This document shows, piece by piece, positions 26,503-35,627 of a stretch of DNA of 64,000 bases. Under the pieces are notes generated by a model. That model was not told the origin of the DNA. It worked only from the letters and a program-made list of their open reading frames with translations, and made no database searches. Within the stretch, counting starts at the first letter, position 1, and each line of letters starts with the position of its first letter. The position numbers and the translations under genes are program-made. The stretch comes from Rossellomorea aquimaris. Lineage in GTDB: Bacteria > Bacillota > Bacilli > Bacillales > Fictibacillaceae. The stretch spans positions 1,383,002-1,447,001 of the forward strand of contig JAIVLN010000001.1 of NCBI GenBank assembly GCA_020524245.1, in the 5' to 3' direction.

Positions 26503-27453
26503 ATGAGCAAACCATTCATCCGCACTCTAAATCTAAAAGATTACACGCATGGAGATTCACAATCTCGTCAAGCATTCTCTGAGGAGTTTGCAGCAGGTCT
26601 GAAGGAAATCGGATTCATCATCTTGGAAGGACACGGTGTTGACCATAAGTTGATCGACAAGAACTATGAGCTTTGGGAAAAGCTGTTCAGCTTAGACACC
26701 GAAACGAAGCAAAAGTATGAAGGAATTGACGGAGGTCAACGTGGTTACACTGGATTCGGTAAAGAACACGCGAAAAACCGTACTGTCGGTGACTTGAAAG
26801 AATTCTGGCATACTGGACAAGAATTGCCTCACGGTCATCCTCTGACTTCAGAGTACCCAGCAAACGTTTGGCCAGAAGAACTTCCTGAGCTTCGTAAAAA
26901 TGCATTGAACTTTTACCGTGAGTTAGAGCGTGTTGCGCGTAACATGCTTGAAGCACTCGCAATGCACTTCGATCTTCGTCAAGATTTCTTCTCGGATATG
27001 ATCAAGGACGGAAACAGCATCCTCCGCTCTATCCACTATCCGAAGTTAGATGACTCCATGGATCCAAATGCGATCCGTGCAGCAGAACACGAAGACATCA
27101 ACTTGATCACCTTATTGGTTGAATCCACTGCTTCTGGATTAGAGCTTCTTACTCGCGAAGGCGAATGGATGGAGGTCAAAGCTGAGAAAGGTCAAATCAT
27201 CGTTGATGCAGGGGACATGCTTTCCCGAATCACGAATGAAGTCATTCCAGCAACGACGCACCGTGTTGTGAATCCTGTCGGTGAAAACACGTCACGTTAC
27301 TCTATGCCTTTCTTCGTACATCCATACAGCAGCTGTTTGTTAGAAACGATTCCTGCTTGTGTGACGAAGGATAATCCTGAAAAGTATCCTGCGATTACGG
27401 CTGGCGATTTCTTATACGAAAGACTCGTTGAAATCGGATTGATTAAAGCGTAA
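26503..27453 (+). CDS. 2-oxoglutarate/Fe(II) oxygenase, isopenicillin-N-synthase-like
   Basis: 316 residues from the ATG behind TTTCAGGAGG. N-terminal DIOX_N region (LKEIGFIILEGHGVDHKLID); iron ligands His and Asp in AEHEDINLITLLVES and His in THRVVNP; the 2OG-binding Arg in SRYSMPFFVHP. Usage of preferred codons (CGT, GAA) is noticeably high for the window, suggesting good expression. Substrate unknown; bacterial members oxidise small molecules, amino acids or ethylene precursors. Monocistronic with strong promoter and terminator. Confidence 0.88.
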   Translation: MSKPFIRTLNLKDYTHGDSQSRQAFSEEFAAGLKEIGFIILEGHGVDHKLIDKNYELWEKLFSLDTETKQKYEGIDGGQRGYTGFGKEHAKNRTVGDLKEFWHTGQELPHGHPLTSEYPANVWPEELPELRKNALNFYRELERVARNMLEALAMHFDLRQDFFSDMIKDGNSILRSIHYPKLDDSMDPNAIRAAEHEDINLITLLVESTASGLELLTREGEWMEVKAEKGQIIVDAGDMLSRITNEVIPATTHRVVNPVGENTSRYSMPFFVHPYSSCLLETIPACVTKDNPEKYPAITAGDFLYERLVEIGLIKA

Positions 27454-27468
27454 ACAGCATAAAGAAAA

Positions 27469-27511
27469 AAGGACTCCTGCATCGTTTAAAAGCGATGTGG
27501 AGTCCTTTTTT
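27469..27511 (+). terminator. Terminator between oxygenase and membrane protein genes
   Basis: AAGGACTCCtGCATCG...CGATGTGGAGTCCTTTTTT, long stem; may also serve the convergent gene. Confidence 0.88.
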
Positions 27512-27517
27512 GATGAA

Positions 27518-28414
27518 TTATGCTGCACGGGAGGTCTTTTTCTTCACGGGTTTCGGGCGTATATAGCTCAGACTGTACAGTCCGATACCTGTCATTGTCG
27601 CGAGACCGGCACAACCGAGTAATGCGGTCAGGAATGCGATATACAGTCTGTCGATCGCCACCTCTACATTGTCGCTAAGTGATGCGAAGGTTCCTGTAAT
27701 TTCTAAGTTCGTATCCATCCAATCGATCCCAATGATATGAAGCAGAATGACAGACACGAGCAAGGCGATTCCTGTAACCACACATGTCCCCGCAAGCCAC
27801 TGGATCGCATGTCTTCTTTTTGCAAGGAGCAAAAAACTCAATCCGACCAAAATCAATACCACTATTCCACATAATAATAGGAGCGAAGTAATTTGTTCGT
27901 AATAGCTCGCTAGTCGATCCAAGGTTTTTGTTTTGACACCCATAATTGAAGACCACTCGATTTCTTCTACGAACTTATCGGCATAAATGATTCTGTTGCC
28001 CATATTTTCATTGTCATTGATTTCTTCGAGCAGAATGGTCCGAATATCCCGGATATCCAGTGGTTCCAACTGTTGATCTCGTTCCAATATGTAATCCCAA
28101 ATGTCCTTTTCAATAAAGTGCACCATTTCCTTGATCCTGAAGATGGTCAGTTCCTTTTCCACAACTTCTCCAAAAACCGTATTCAAATCTTCATCAGATG
28201 TGACATCTTTCAGTTCTTCCGCTTGCTGAAGGGCATCCGGCAGTATATCTTGAAGTTCTCCATAAACACCCGTTCCTTCTAATGCATCTGTCGTATCGTA
28301 CGGTTCCAGGAGGGTTTGTTTAAAGGACAGTAAAAAGAAGAACGCTGTAAGCAAGATAAAGACGACCGTATATAGAATGACTGCAGGTATTTGACGCGCT
28401 ATTTTTTGAAACAC
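27518..28414 (-). CDS. Four-helix membrane protein of unknown function
   Basis: 298 residues, GTG start behind AAGGAAG. One N-terminal helix (about 10-30, AVILYTVVFILLTAFFFLL), then an extracytoplasmic helical domain of 140 residues rich in Glu/Asp (LQDILPDALQQAEELKDV), then three helices (about 178-200, 206-230, 257-282) and a basic tail PKPVKKKTSRAA. No motif recognised. Lies 120 bases downstream of the antiporter gene on the same strand, but that gene has its own terminator. Confidence 0.75.
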   Translation of the reverse strand: MFQKIARQIPAVILYTVVFILLTAFFFLLSFKQTLLEPYDTTDALEGTGVYGELQDILPDALQQAEELKDVTSDEDLNTVFGEVVEKELTIFRIKEMVHFIEKDIWDYILERDQQLEPLDIRDIRTILLEEINDNENMGNRIIYADKFVEEIEWSSIMGVKTKTLDRLASYYEQITSLLLLCGIVVLILVGLSFLLLAKRRHAIQWLAGTCVVTGIALLVSVILLHIIGIDWMDTNLEITGTFASLSDNVEVAIDRLYIAFLTALLGCAGLATMTGIGLYSLSYIRPKPVKKKTSRAA

Positions 28415-28487
28415 AACAACACTTCCTTATTCTGGGTCTTCCGTTAATGTTCGCTCCGTCGCCAAAGAATTCCTTTCTATGTATGTA

Positions 28488-28525
28488 AAAAGAACGTAGT
28501 TGCCTATGACAACTACGTTCTCTCA
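28488..28525 (-). terminator. Terminator of the antiporter gene
   Basis: AGAACGTAGTTG-tcatagg-CAACTACGTTCT then TTTTAC on the minus strand; perfect 12-bp stem. Confidence 0.88.
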
Positions 28526-28535
28526 CCAAGTTTTT

Positions 28536-30368
28536 TTATAACTTGCCACCTACTGGGTTTTTCGATTTTTCTTTTCCATTATTCGGTGGTCCGAGACTAA
28601 CGATCAGATCGCCGACTTCTGGGTTCAGATCCGTTTCCTGTGTATAGAAAAACACTTTTCCTGATTTGATGATGTAGAGCAAGATCGTATTCTCATCACG
28701 CTCTTTCAAGTATTGTTTATAGTTATATTTCTCAGTGAGTTTCGTTTTACGGATGACTTGACCGCACTCGACCCGTTTGTTCAACTCTTCCCAGGTCGCA
28801 CCTTTACGGAACAATGTCTTACCTCCGATTGTATGCACGAGATCTTCGAGGTCGTCAATGTGATCGTTATGCAAGCACAGTTGATACACATTATTTCTAC
28901 CGAATTCCGGAACAAAGTTTGTACAGACCAGTGCGTTATATGAGTCGATTTCCGTCATTGAAATCAATTGTTCATATGGCGTAAAGTCTAAATGATACTC
29001 GGTATGACCGGATAAGATCTCCCCATGGTAAGAGGTCACACCCGCTTTCCGAGCTGTAATCAGCCTTTCCCATGATGAATCTGCAATAACCGTCGAAATG
29101 TTCAGTTCTTCAAATGATTTTGCGAGTGCCGTACTGAAACTGCTTCCGCCGACAATCATCACGCCTGGCTTCCCTTCAACGGCAAGATCAAGTTTCTTCG
29201 CTAAAGGTACGATCGAAAATCCATGAGCCACAACGGTTGCAAAAACAAGTGCGAATGTCAGAGGAATGAGAAGATTGGCGTCTTCAAACCCTTGGTCGAT
29301 CAATACACTGGCAAAATAACCGGAAACAGTCAGTGCTACAATTCCCCTAGGTGCAATCCAACCGATCAAGATTTTTTCTTTAAAAGACAGTTCAGTTCCC
29401 ATTGTAGAGAGTGCAATGGATATCGGACGTACGATGAACAACATCAAGATGACGAACAAAATAATGTGCCAATTCAAAATATCCAGCAACGTTTCGATCG
29501 TCAATGACGCGGTCAACATGATGAAAATGGTTGAAATCAACAAGACAGAGATGTTCTCTTTGAAGTTCCGCATATCATCAATGGACGAGATGTGCATATT
29601 CGCAAGTACCACACCCATTACGGTGACGGCTAATAGCCCTGTTTCATGCATGATTTCATCCGAGATTGTGAAACAGGCAATGACGACGGTGAACACCATC
29701 GGGGACTTCAAGAACTCGGCCACATAACCTTGTTCAAACATCCAGCCGACGAGCTTCGCACATAGCCATCCGAATAGAGCCGCAAATAAAGACCCTAAGA
29801 AGAAATGAAATAGAATGGTAGCCGTTATCGCTTCATCGGATAAGAATTTGATGATCTCAAATGCGAAAACCGCGAGCAAAGCCCCAATCGGATCTACGAC
29901 AATCCCTTCCCACTTGAGGATCTTCGCAGGTCTTGATTTTAATTTTGCCTGCCTTAAGAGAGGAAGGATGACGGTCGGTCCCGTCACGATGAACAAACCA
30001 CCAATGACAAAGGCGACTGCCCATGAAAGCCCTGCAACATAGTGAGCTGCCAATGACCCTAAAATCCAGGCGATGAATGCTCCAACCGTTACAATTCGCA
30101 AAACGGAATGACGCAGCCCTCTTACTTCACGGAAATCCAGATTCAGACTCCCCTCAAATAATATGATGGCAACAGCAATTGAGATGATCGGATTGAATAA
30201 CTCTCCGAAGTCATCTTTCGGATTCAATATTCCAAGAAAAGGACCGACAAGAAGTCCTACTAATGACATCAATACAATAGCAGGAAAACGATATCGCCAA
30301 GCGACCCATTGTGATATGACCCCTAATGCGATTGTCAGCATAAGTAAAAATAATAGCGAATCTAGCAT
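28536..30368 (-). CDS. CPA-family cation:proton antiporter with C-terminal RCK domain
   Basis: 610 residues. About 12-13 membrane helices in the first 395 residues, with FEGSLNLDFREVRG, TGPTVILPLL and EGIVVDPIGA (the ion-site region with Asp) and GWIAPRGIVAL, all signatures of NhaP-type CPA1 exchangers. The tail is soluble: a Rossmann RCK-N domain (GVMIVGGSSFSTALAKSF) and a TrkA-C-like part ending VGDLIVSLGPP, so activity is probably gated by a nucleotide or ion. Exchanges Na+ or K+ for H+ in pH and salt homeostasis. AAAAGGAG RBS. Own terminator. Confidence 0.92.
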   Translation of the reverse strand: MLDSLLFLLMLTIALGVISQWVAWRYRFPAIVLMSLVGLLVGPFLGILNPKDDFGELFNPIISIAVAIILFEGSLNLDFREVRGLRHSVLRIVTVGAFIAWILGSLAAHYVAGLSWAVAFVIGGLFIVTGPTVILPLLRQAKLKSRPAKILKWEGIVVDPIGALLAVFAFEIIKFLSDEAITATILFHFFLGSLFAALFGWLCAKLVGWMFEQGYVAEFLKSPMVFTVVIACFTISDEIMHETGLLAVTVMGVVLANMHISSIDDMRNFKENISVLLISTIFIMLTASLTIETLLDILNWHIILFVILMLFIVRPISIALSTMGTELSFKEKILIGWIAPRGIVALTVSGYFASVLIDQGFEDANLLIPLTFALVFATVVAHGFSIVPLAKKLDLAVEGKPGVMIVGGSSFSTALAKSFEELNISTVIADSSWERLITARKAGVTSYHGEILSGHTEYHLDFTPYEQLISMTEIDSYNALVCTNFVPEFGRNNVYQLCLHNDHIDDLEDLVHTIGGKTLFRKGATWEELNKRVECGQVIRKTKLTEKYNYKQYLKERDENTILLYIIKSGKVFFYTQETDLNPEVGDLIVSLGPPNNGKEKSKNPVGGKL

Positions 30369-30413
30369 CCGTTTACTCCTTTTAGGTTCTCATCATTCGT
30401 TGTATAAAAGTTA

Positions 30414-30480
30414 AAGAAACTTGGCAAAGCAAAGCCAAGCCTTAGGTGCCGGCTGAGACTTAGTTGCATATCCTCATTGT
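30414..30480 (+). repeat. Divergent copy of the 1.3/12.3-kb repeat
   Basis: AAAGAAACTTGGC...GCCAAGCCTTAGG...GACTTAGTTGC parallels AAAGAAAACTTGGC...CCAAGCC...GCCTTAGTTGC of copies A and B, but the central hairpin is lost. Confidence 0.55.
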
Positions 30481-30645
30481 CCCTCACCAGAACAAAATAT
30501 ACTCAGTTGTTTTTGAACCTTTTCATAAATTATACATGACTCAAGAAATACGTCACCTATTTTATCTTGTCGAAAAGAGAAAAAGCTATCATTTTTGCTT
30601 AAATTTTTTGTAACTTTTTTGTGTCTGTTAAAAGAACTTTATTTC

Positions 30646-30778
30646 TTCGAAATTTACTCCCTTTCCGCGGGCGAACCGCGAGCCTCCTCACTCACTAGTC
30701 AAGATCTGATGGCTTTCGTTCGTTGCGGGGTCTCGCTTGGCTCGCTTTTCCCGCAGGAGTATCGCAAATTTCCAATCA
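30646..30778. repeat. GC-rich palindromic intergenic repeat
   Basis: Arms CGAAATTTACTCCCTTTCCGCG at the left and CCCGCAGGAGTATCGCAAATTT at the right are imperfect reverse complements. Same inner blocks (GCGAGCCTCC, TGCGGGGTCTCGCTTGG) as the copies at 23.8 and 44.6 kb. With the repeat at 30414 it accounts for most of the 487-base gap; an A/T-rich stretch lies between them. Confidence 0.78.
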
Positions 30779-30810
30779 ACTTTATTTTAAAAAACACTAA
30801 TCATTGTTTT

Positions 30811-30850
30811 TTAAAAACAAGAGAACTGGCCCTTATGGGTCAGTTCTCCA
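30811..30850 (-). terminator. Terminator of the desaturase gene
   Basis: AGAACTGaCCC-ataa-GGGcCAGTTCT then CTTGTTTTT on the minus strand. Confidence 0.82.
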
Positions 30851-30855
30851 TTCTG

Positions 30856-31917
30856 TTATCTAAGCTTTAATTTTGTTCTTCTGATCTTCAAGTTCTTCGG
30901 GTTCAGGCCATTGCCGAGCGATCCGAACAAGTTCCCTTTGTGCGGGTCGATGAATTCCTTATCGTGGTAGTAAACACGAGGGGTTTTCAACAACGCAATC
31001 AACGCTTTTCCGAAAGGCATTTCATGATAGCGCTCTGGCCACCTCTGTTTGATTTGCTCCTTCACCATTGGGTAAAACTTAGGACTCATTCCAGGGAACA
31101 AATGATGTTCTGTATGGTATGAGAAGTTGAAGTGAAGTACATCAACCCATTTTGGTGTGGTGACGGTCAAACTGTTTGCCAACGGATCATTGACCGGAAC
31201 GAGCGGATTCAACCTATGATTAGTCGAAATGTACGCCATCACAATGAAATTGGCAATCAATAGCGGCAGAAGGAATACGAACAACCATTTTACAAATCCG
31301 ATCCAAACAAGTAGACCGATCCAAGTCGCCCATGGCAGAATCGCTTCTAACCAAACGCCAGGCTGTTTTTTGGGCTTGAACTCTTTTACATAAACAGTGA
31401 ACATTTTCATCGAGTGCATCGTGAACATCACAGCAAGTGATGCAAAACTTGAAAGTGCTCGGATGGAAAACGGTACACGATAGATCCATCTCATGAACCG
31501 GCTCTTCTTAAATTTCTGCATACTAGGCCAAGCGTCCGGATCCTTCTCTTCATCTTGCGTATGGACGTGATGCGTCAGGTTGTGCCACTTACGCCATAAC
31601 TTCGGTCCAGTGGTTAGCGGCCAAAAAGCAATTGCGCCCAGTAAATCTCGAAGCCACGGCTTGCGTACGACTGTACCATGAAGGATTTCATGTCCTAAGA
31701 ACCCAAGTCCCGCAAAACTTGAACCGAGGATGAAGCTGATCAATAGGTTCAGCCATATATTTAAATCAAAAAAGATAATGGATACAAAGCTGGCTATGAC
31801 GATCAGGAAATAAGCAAGTCCTCCAAACAGCCTCGTAGGGACAGGCTTAAATGCTTTCTTTGGCAAGTGAGGAGCAATACGTGCAGCATACCAACCAAAT
31901 GAGTGATATTCCTTCAT
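30856..31917 (-). CDS. Membrane fatty acid desaturase
   Basis: 353 residues from the ATG behind AAAGGAATGTTGAT; an in-frame start 33 codons upstream lacks an RBS. The three histidine boxes of the di-iron membrane desaturases are complete: HEILH (76-80), HNLTHH (112-117) and HTEHH before LFPGMSPKFYP. Four membrane helices surround them. It introduces a double bond into membrane-lipid acyl chains, important for fluidity in the cold. A Des-type two-component regulator is not adjacent. Confidence 0.92.
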   Translation of the reverse strand: MKEYHSFGWYAARIAPHLPKKAFKPVPTRLFGGLAYFLIVIASFVSIIFFDLNIWLNLLISFILGSSFAGLGFLGHEILHGTVVRKPWLRDLLGAIAFWPLTTGPKLWRKWHNLTHHVHTQDEEKDPDAWPSMQKFKKSRFMRWIYRVPFSIRALSSFASLAVMFTMHSMKMFTVYVKEFKPKKQPGVWLEAILPWATWIGLLVWIGFVKWLFVFLLPLLIANFIVMAYISTNHRLNPLVPVNDPLANSLTVTTPKWVDVLHFNFSYHTEHHLFPGMSPKFYPMVKEQIKQRWPERYHEMPFGKALIALLKTPRVYYHDKEFIDPHKGNLFGSLGNGLNPKNLKIRRTKLKLR

Positions 31918-32181
31918 ATCAACATTCCTTTCTGATGATGTACCCTCTTGAACGTCGTGTGAAATGGTACGCACACTCCAAATTATTTCTCTATCTATGA
32001 AAGACATATACACCATAAAAATATTTTTTGAACTTCGTTAAAGCTAACAGTCTTTGCAATGAGTTGTCAATCCATAATTATTACCAGCTAATAAGATTAG
32101 ATACTATTTTCTTATGGCTTACATGAAATTCTTACTTTCGGAAAAATTATAAGGTGAATCCGATTACATAGGAGGAAGAAC

Positions 32182-33723
32182 ATGCCCAGCACAAAAAACT
32201 TCCCGCAATTCCCTGAACCGATTTGGAATGAGGATACGAAGCTTCCAAAGTTCGGTCCGTTGAATGGTAATAAATCGGTAGATGTCGCCATTGTCGGAGG
32301 AGGCATTACAGGAATTACGACCGCTTATCTGTTAACGAAAGCAGGCATGACCGTTGCATTAATAGATGCTGGTCAATTAGTAAATGGGACAACCAGTCAC
32401 ACGACTGCGAAAGTAACCGCTCAGCACGATATGATCTATGACGAATTGATTAGCCATATTGGAAAAGAAAAAGCAAAGCTCTATTACGAAGCAAATATGG
32501 AGGGGCTGGAATTCATCGAGGCGATCATCCGCGAAAAAGGCATCGACTGTGGTTTCACTCGTGAAGACGCGTATCTCTATGCAACCACTGACTCTTCCCA
32601 TCAGAAACTCAAGAAAGAGTTCGCAGCTTATCAAAAGCTAGGAATCGATGGCGACCTGGTTAGTGAAATTCCTTTTAACATCGATGTGAAATCTGCCCTT
32701 GTAATGAGAAATCAGGCGCAATTCCATCCGTTGAAATATTTGATTCCGCTTATTCAGGACATTCAAGCTTCTGGGGGCTCCATTTATGAGAACACGACAG
32801 CGATAGATATCCAGACGAACACTAGTCAACCTGTCGTCGTAACGAAACAAGGCTGGAAAATCACTTGCAACGCTGTCGTTACGAGCTCTCATTTCCCTTT
32901 CTTTGATGGTAGAGGTTTTTATTTTACAAGGATGCATGCTGAAAAATCCTATGTTTTGGCGGTAAAAGCAGAAAAAGAATATCCTGGCGGCATGTACTTG
33001 TGTGTCGATCAACCGACCCGATCGCTACGCTATACGACAATCAACGGGGAAACCTACATCCTTGTTGGTGGGGAAAGCCACAAGACCGGTCAGGGAATCA
33101 ACACGATCAAGCATTATGAAGCCCTACAAGAGTGGGCGCAGAGTACCCTTGGAATTAAGCAGATTCCATATCGCTGGTCGACACAGGACTTAATTACCAT
33201 TGATAACATCCCATACATCGGTCGAATCAGTTCGAAGCATGACAACATTTATGTTGCTACTGGTTACCGAAAGTGGGGAATGACAACCAGTGCGGTTGCA
33301 GCAAAACTGCTCACCAATCTAGTCATGAAACAGGACAACCGTTTTAAAGATGTTTTTACCCCTTCCAGGTTTTTAGCGGATCCAAGTGTGAAAGATTTCA
33401 TTGTACAAAATACCGATGTTGCCGGGCACTTCATTACTGGTAAATTAGGAATGAAATATAAGAAAATCGATGAATTATCCAATGACGAAGGAGCTGTTGT
33501 CAAGGTAAAAGGAGAACGGACGGGTGCGTATAAAGATAAAAATGGATATCTCCATCTCGTCGATACGACGTGTACTCACCTAGGTTGTGAGTGTGAATGG
33601 AACAGCGGTGACCGAACTTGGGACTGCCCTTGCCACGGTTCCCGATTCTCGTATGAAGGGGATGTCGTGGAAGGTCCTGCAGAGATGCCGCTCAAGAAAG
33701 TTTCACTCGACCAACAGCCATAA
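32182..33723 (+). CDS. yhfW: FAD-dependent oxidoreductase with C-terminal Rieske domain (YhfW-like)
   Basis: 513 residues behind TAGGAGGAAGAAC. N-terminal DAO/glycine-oxidase FAD domain (VAIVGGGITGITTAYLL, about 34-50) and C-terminal Rieske [2Fe-2S] centre with CTHLGCE and CPCHGSRF supplying two Cys and two His. Order and length match B. subtilis YhfW. Electrons from substrate oxidation on FAD could pass to the Rieske cluster and on to an unknown acceptor. It is 81 bases upstream of a BCCT transporter in the same direction, hinting at a quaternary-amine or amino-acid substrate (inference only). Confidence 0.9.
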   Translation: MPSTKNFPQFPEPIWNEDTKLPKFGPLNGNKSVDVAIVGGGITGITTAYLLTKAGMTVALIDAGQLVNGTTSHTTAKVTAQHDMIYDELISHIGKEKAKLYYEANMEGLEFIEAIIREKGIDCGFTREDAYLYATTDSSHQKLKKEFAAYQKLGIDGDLVSEIPFNIDVKSALVMRNQAQFHPLKYLIPLIQDIQASGGSIYENTTAIDIQTNTSQPVVVTKQGWKITCNAVVTSSHFPFFDGRGFYFTRMHAEKSYVLAVKAEKEYPGGMYLCVDQPTRSLRYTTINGETYILVGGESHKTGQGINTIKHYEALQEWAQSTLGIKQIPYRWSTQDLITIDNIPYIGRISSKHDNIYVATGYRKWGMTTSAVAAKLLTNLVMKQDNRFKDVFTPSRFLADPSVKDFIVQNTDVAGHFITGKLGMKYKKIDELSNDEGAVVKVKGERTGAYKDKNGYLHLVDTTCTHLGCECEWNSGDRTWDCPCHGSRFSYEGDVVEGPAEMPLKKVSLDQQP

Positions 33724-33804
33724 GTCCTTTCACTATAAAAGGATTATTTCCTACTTAATAGGGTATTAGTATAGATAGAAATTACTACAAATCGGAGGGT
33801 TTCT

Positions 33805-35370
33805 ATGAAACAGGTATCAAGTGTTTTTTGGATATCATTAGTCATTGCTGTTATTTTCGTCATCTGGGGTGCGATAATCCCTGAAAACTTGATTAGTACA
33901 ATGAGCGCAACCCAATCCTTTTTCATGAAAAGCTTTGGATGGTTCTATCAGCTATCTGCTACATTCTTCCTTGTATTCGCGTTATTTTTGATTTTTAGCC
34001 GGTATGGGAAGATCAAGCTCGGAAAAGAAGAAGACAAACCTGAATTCAGCCGGCCTACATGGTTTGCGATGCTATTCAGTGCTGGGATGGGAATCGGCCT
34101 TCTCTTCTTCGGAGTTTCAGAGCCGATTTCACACTTTGCCAATCCCCCTATCGGTGAAGGAGGAACAAGTCAGGCTGCGAAAAATGCACTTCAATTCACC
34201 TACTTACACTGGGGTTTCCATGCTTGGGCCATCTATGCGATCGTTGCCCTCGCACTCGCTTATTACAAATTCAGAAAAGGGTATCCAGGACTTGTCAGTG
34301 CCACATTGATTCCGATCTTAGGAGATAAAGCAAAAGGACCAATCGGAAAAATCATTGATATTGTCGCCGTTATTGCAACTTTGTTTGGTGTAGCCGCTTC
34401 CCTCGGATTAGGAGCTGCTCAAATCAATGGTGGTCTCAGTTACTTGACAGGCATCCCGAATAATTTCACGATCCAATTTACAATTGTAGCGATTGTCACC
34501 GTCTTGTTCTTAATTTCTGCCGCTACAGGAATCAAGAGAGGCATCAAATATTTAAGTAATGCGAACCTTGGTCTGGCATTGATTTTATTTGTTGTCTTTA
34601 TCTTCCTCGCCCCGACAGTCTTTGTTTTGGACTTGTTTACGACGACACTCGGGGGATATGTACAAAATTTAGCATATATGGGGCTAAGGCTTGCTCCATT
34701 TAATGAAGAAAATGCTACATGGCTTCAATCATGGACGATTTTCTATTGGGCTTGGTGGATTGCATGGGCGCCATTCGTCGGTACGTTTATCGCCCGTGTC
34801 TCCAGAGGTAGAACCATTCGCGAATTTATTACCGCGGTATTGATCATACCAACGCTTGTTTGTGCATTCTGGTTCGCCATTTTCGGTGGGACAGGCATCT
34901 ACATGGAGTATAACCTGGGACTTGATGTATCTGGTCAAGCACTAGAAACCGCCTTGTTCTTTGTGTACGAGCAGCTTCCTTTCTCCATCATACTCGTTGT
35001 TGTAACGCTGTTATTGATTCTCACGTTCTTCATTACATCTGCTGACTCTGCAACGTTCGTATTAGGAATGCAAACAACGTACGGAAGTATTGATCCACCA
35101 AATATCGTCAAAATCATCATGGGGCTTGTGTTATCAGCATCTGCTGTTGTGTTGATGTTCACAGGAGGACTACAGGGCTTCCAGTCCGCCATCATCATCA
35201 GCGCCTTCCCGCTAGGGGTCGTACTCTTGTTCACCTCATATGCTCTCGTCAAAGCCTTCAGCGCTGATCTGAAAGAGTCCCGACAAGAACAAGGGCAAAG
35301 AGAAAAAATGACAGGAAGAATCCGAGCTACATTAAGAAGAAGTCGAGTGAAACCGAAAGAAAACAGCTAA
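33805..35370 (+). CDS. BCCT family transporter (glycine betaine/choline type)
   Basis: 521 residues, AATCGGAGGG RBS. Twelve membrane helices and the BCCT hallmarks: GMGIGLLFFGVSEPI (Gly-rich TM3 of the substrate path), HWGFHAWAIYAI and FYWAWWIAWAPFVGTFIARVSRGRTIREF (Trp box of TM8). OpuD-like, Na+-coupled uptake of glycine betaine or a related trimethylammonium compound in osmoprotection. Charged C-terminal tail (KMTGRIRATLRRSRVK) may sense osmolarity as in BetP. Terminator at 35376-35412. Confidence 0.93.
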   Translation: MKQVSSVFWISLVIAVIFVIWGAIIPENLISTMSATQSFFMKSFGWFYQLSATFFLVFALFLIFSRYGKIKLGKEEDKPEFSRPTWFAMLFSAGMGIGLLFFGVSEPISHFANPPIGEGGTSQAAKNALQFTYLHWGFHAWAIYAIVALALAYYKFRKGYPGLVSATLIPILGDKAKGPIGKIIDIVAVIATLFGVAASLGLGAAQINGGLSYLTGIPNNFTIQFTIVAIVTVLFLISAATGIKRGIKYLSNANLGLALILFVVFIFLAPTVFVLDLFTTTLGGYVQNLAYMGLRLAPFNEENATWLQSWTIFYWAWWIAWAPFVGTFIARVSRGRTIREFITAVLIIPTLVCAFWFAIFGGTGIYMEYNLGLDVSGQALETALFFVYEQLPFSIILVVVTLLLILTFFITSADSATFVLGMQTTYGSIDPPNIVKIIMGLVLSASAVVLMFTGGLQGFQSAIIISAFPLGVVLLFTSYALVKAFSADLKESRQEQGQREKMTGRIRATLRRSRVKPKENS

Positions 35371-35375
35371 CTATA

Positions 35376-35412
35376 GAACAGGTGATCCGCTTTTAGGATC
35401 ACCTGTTTTAGT
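35376..35412 (+). terminator. Terminator of the BCCT gene
   Basis: ACAGGTGATCC-gcttttA-GGATCACCTGTTTTAGTTT. Confidence 0.88.
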
Positions 35413-35627
35413 TTGACGAAAAACCACGAAAAATGGACTATTTAAAGGAATGATGTCTCCGTCCTTTATTACTAAAGTTGGGCATTAAAATATTTGAAAA
35501 GAGGATTTGAGGGTGAAAAAACGAAGTAGAAGAATGAGATAAGAAAAATTCGCCAGAACAGTATAAGGTATTGTTTGTATACTCCTATGTAAATCAACGA
35601 CAAAATTTTATCGGATGAGGTCAGTTT

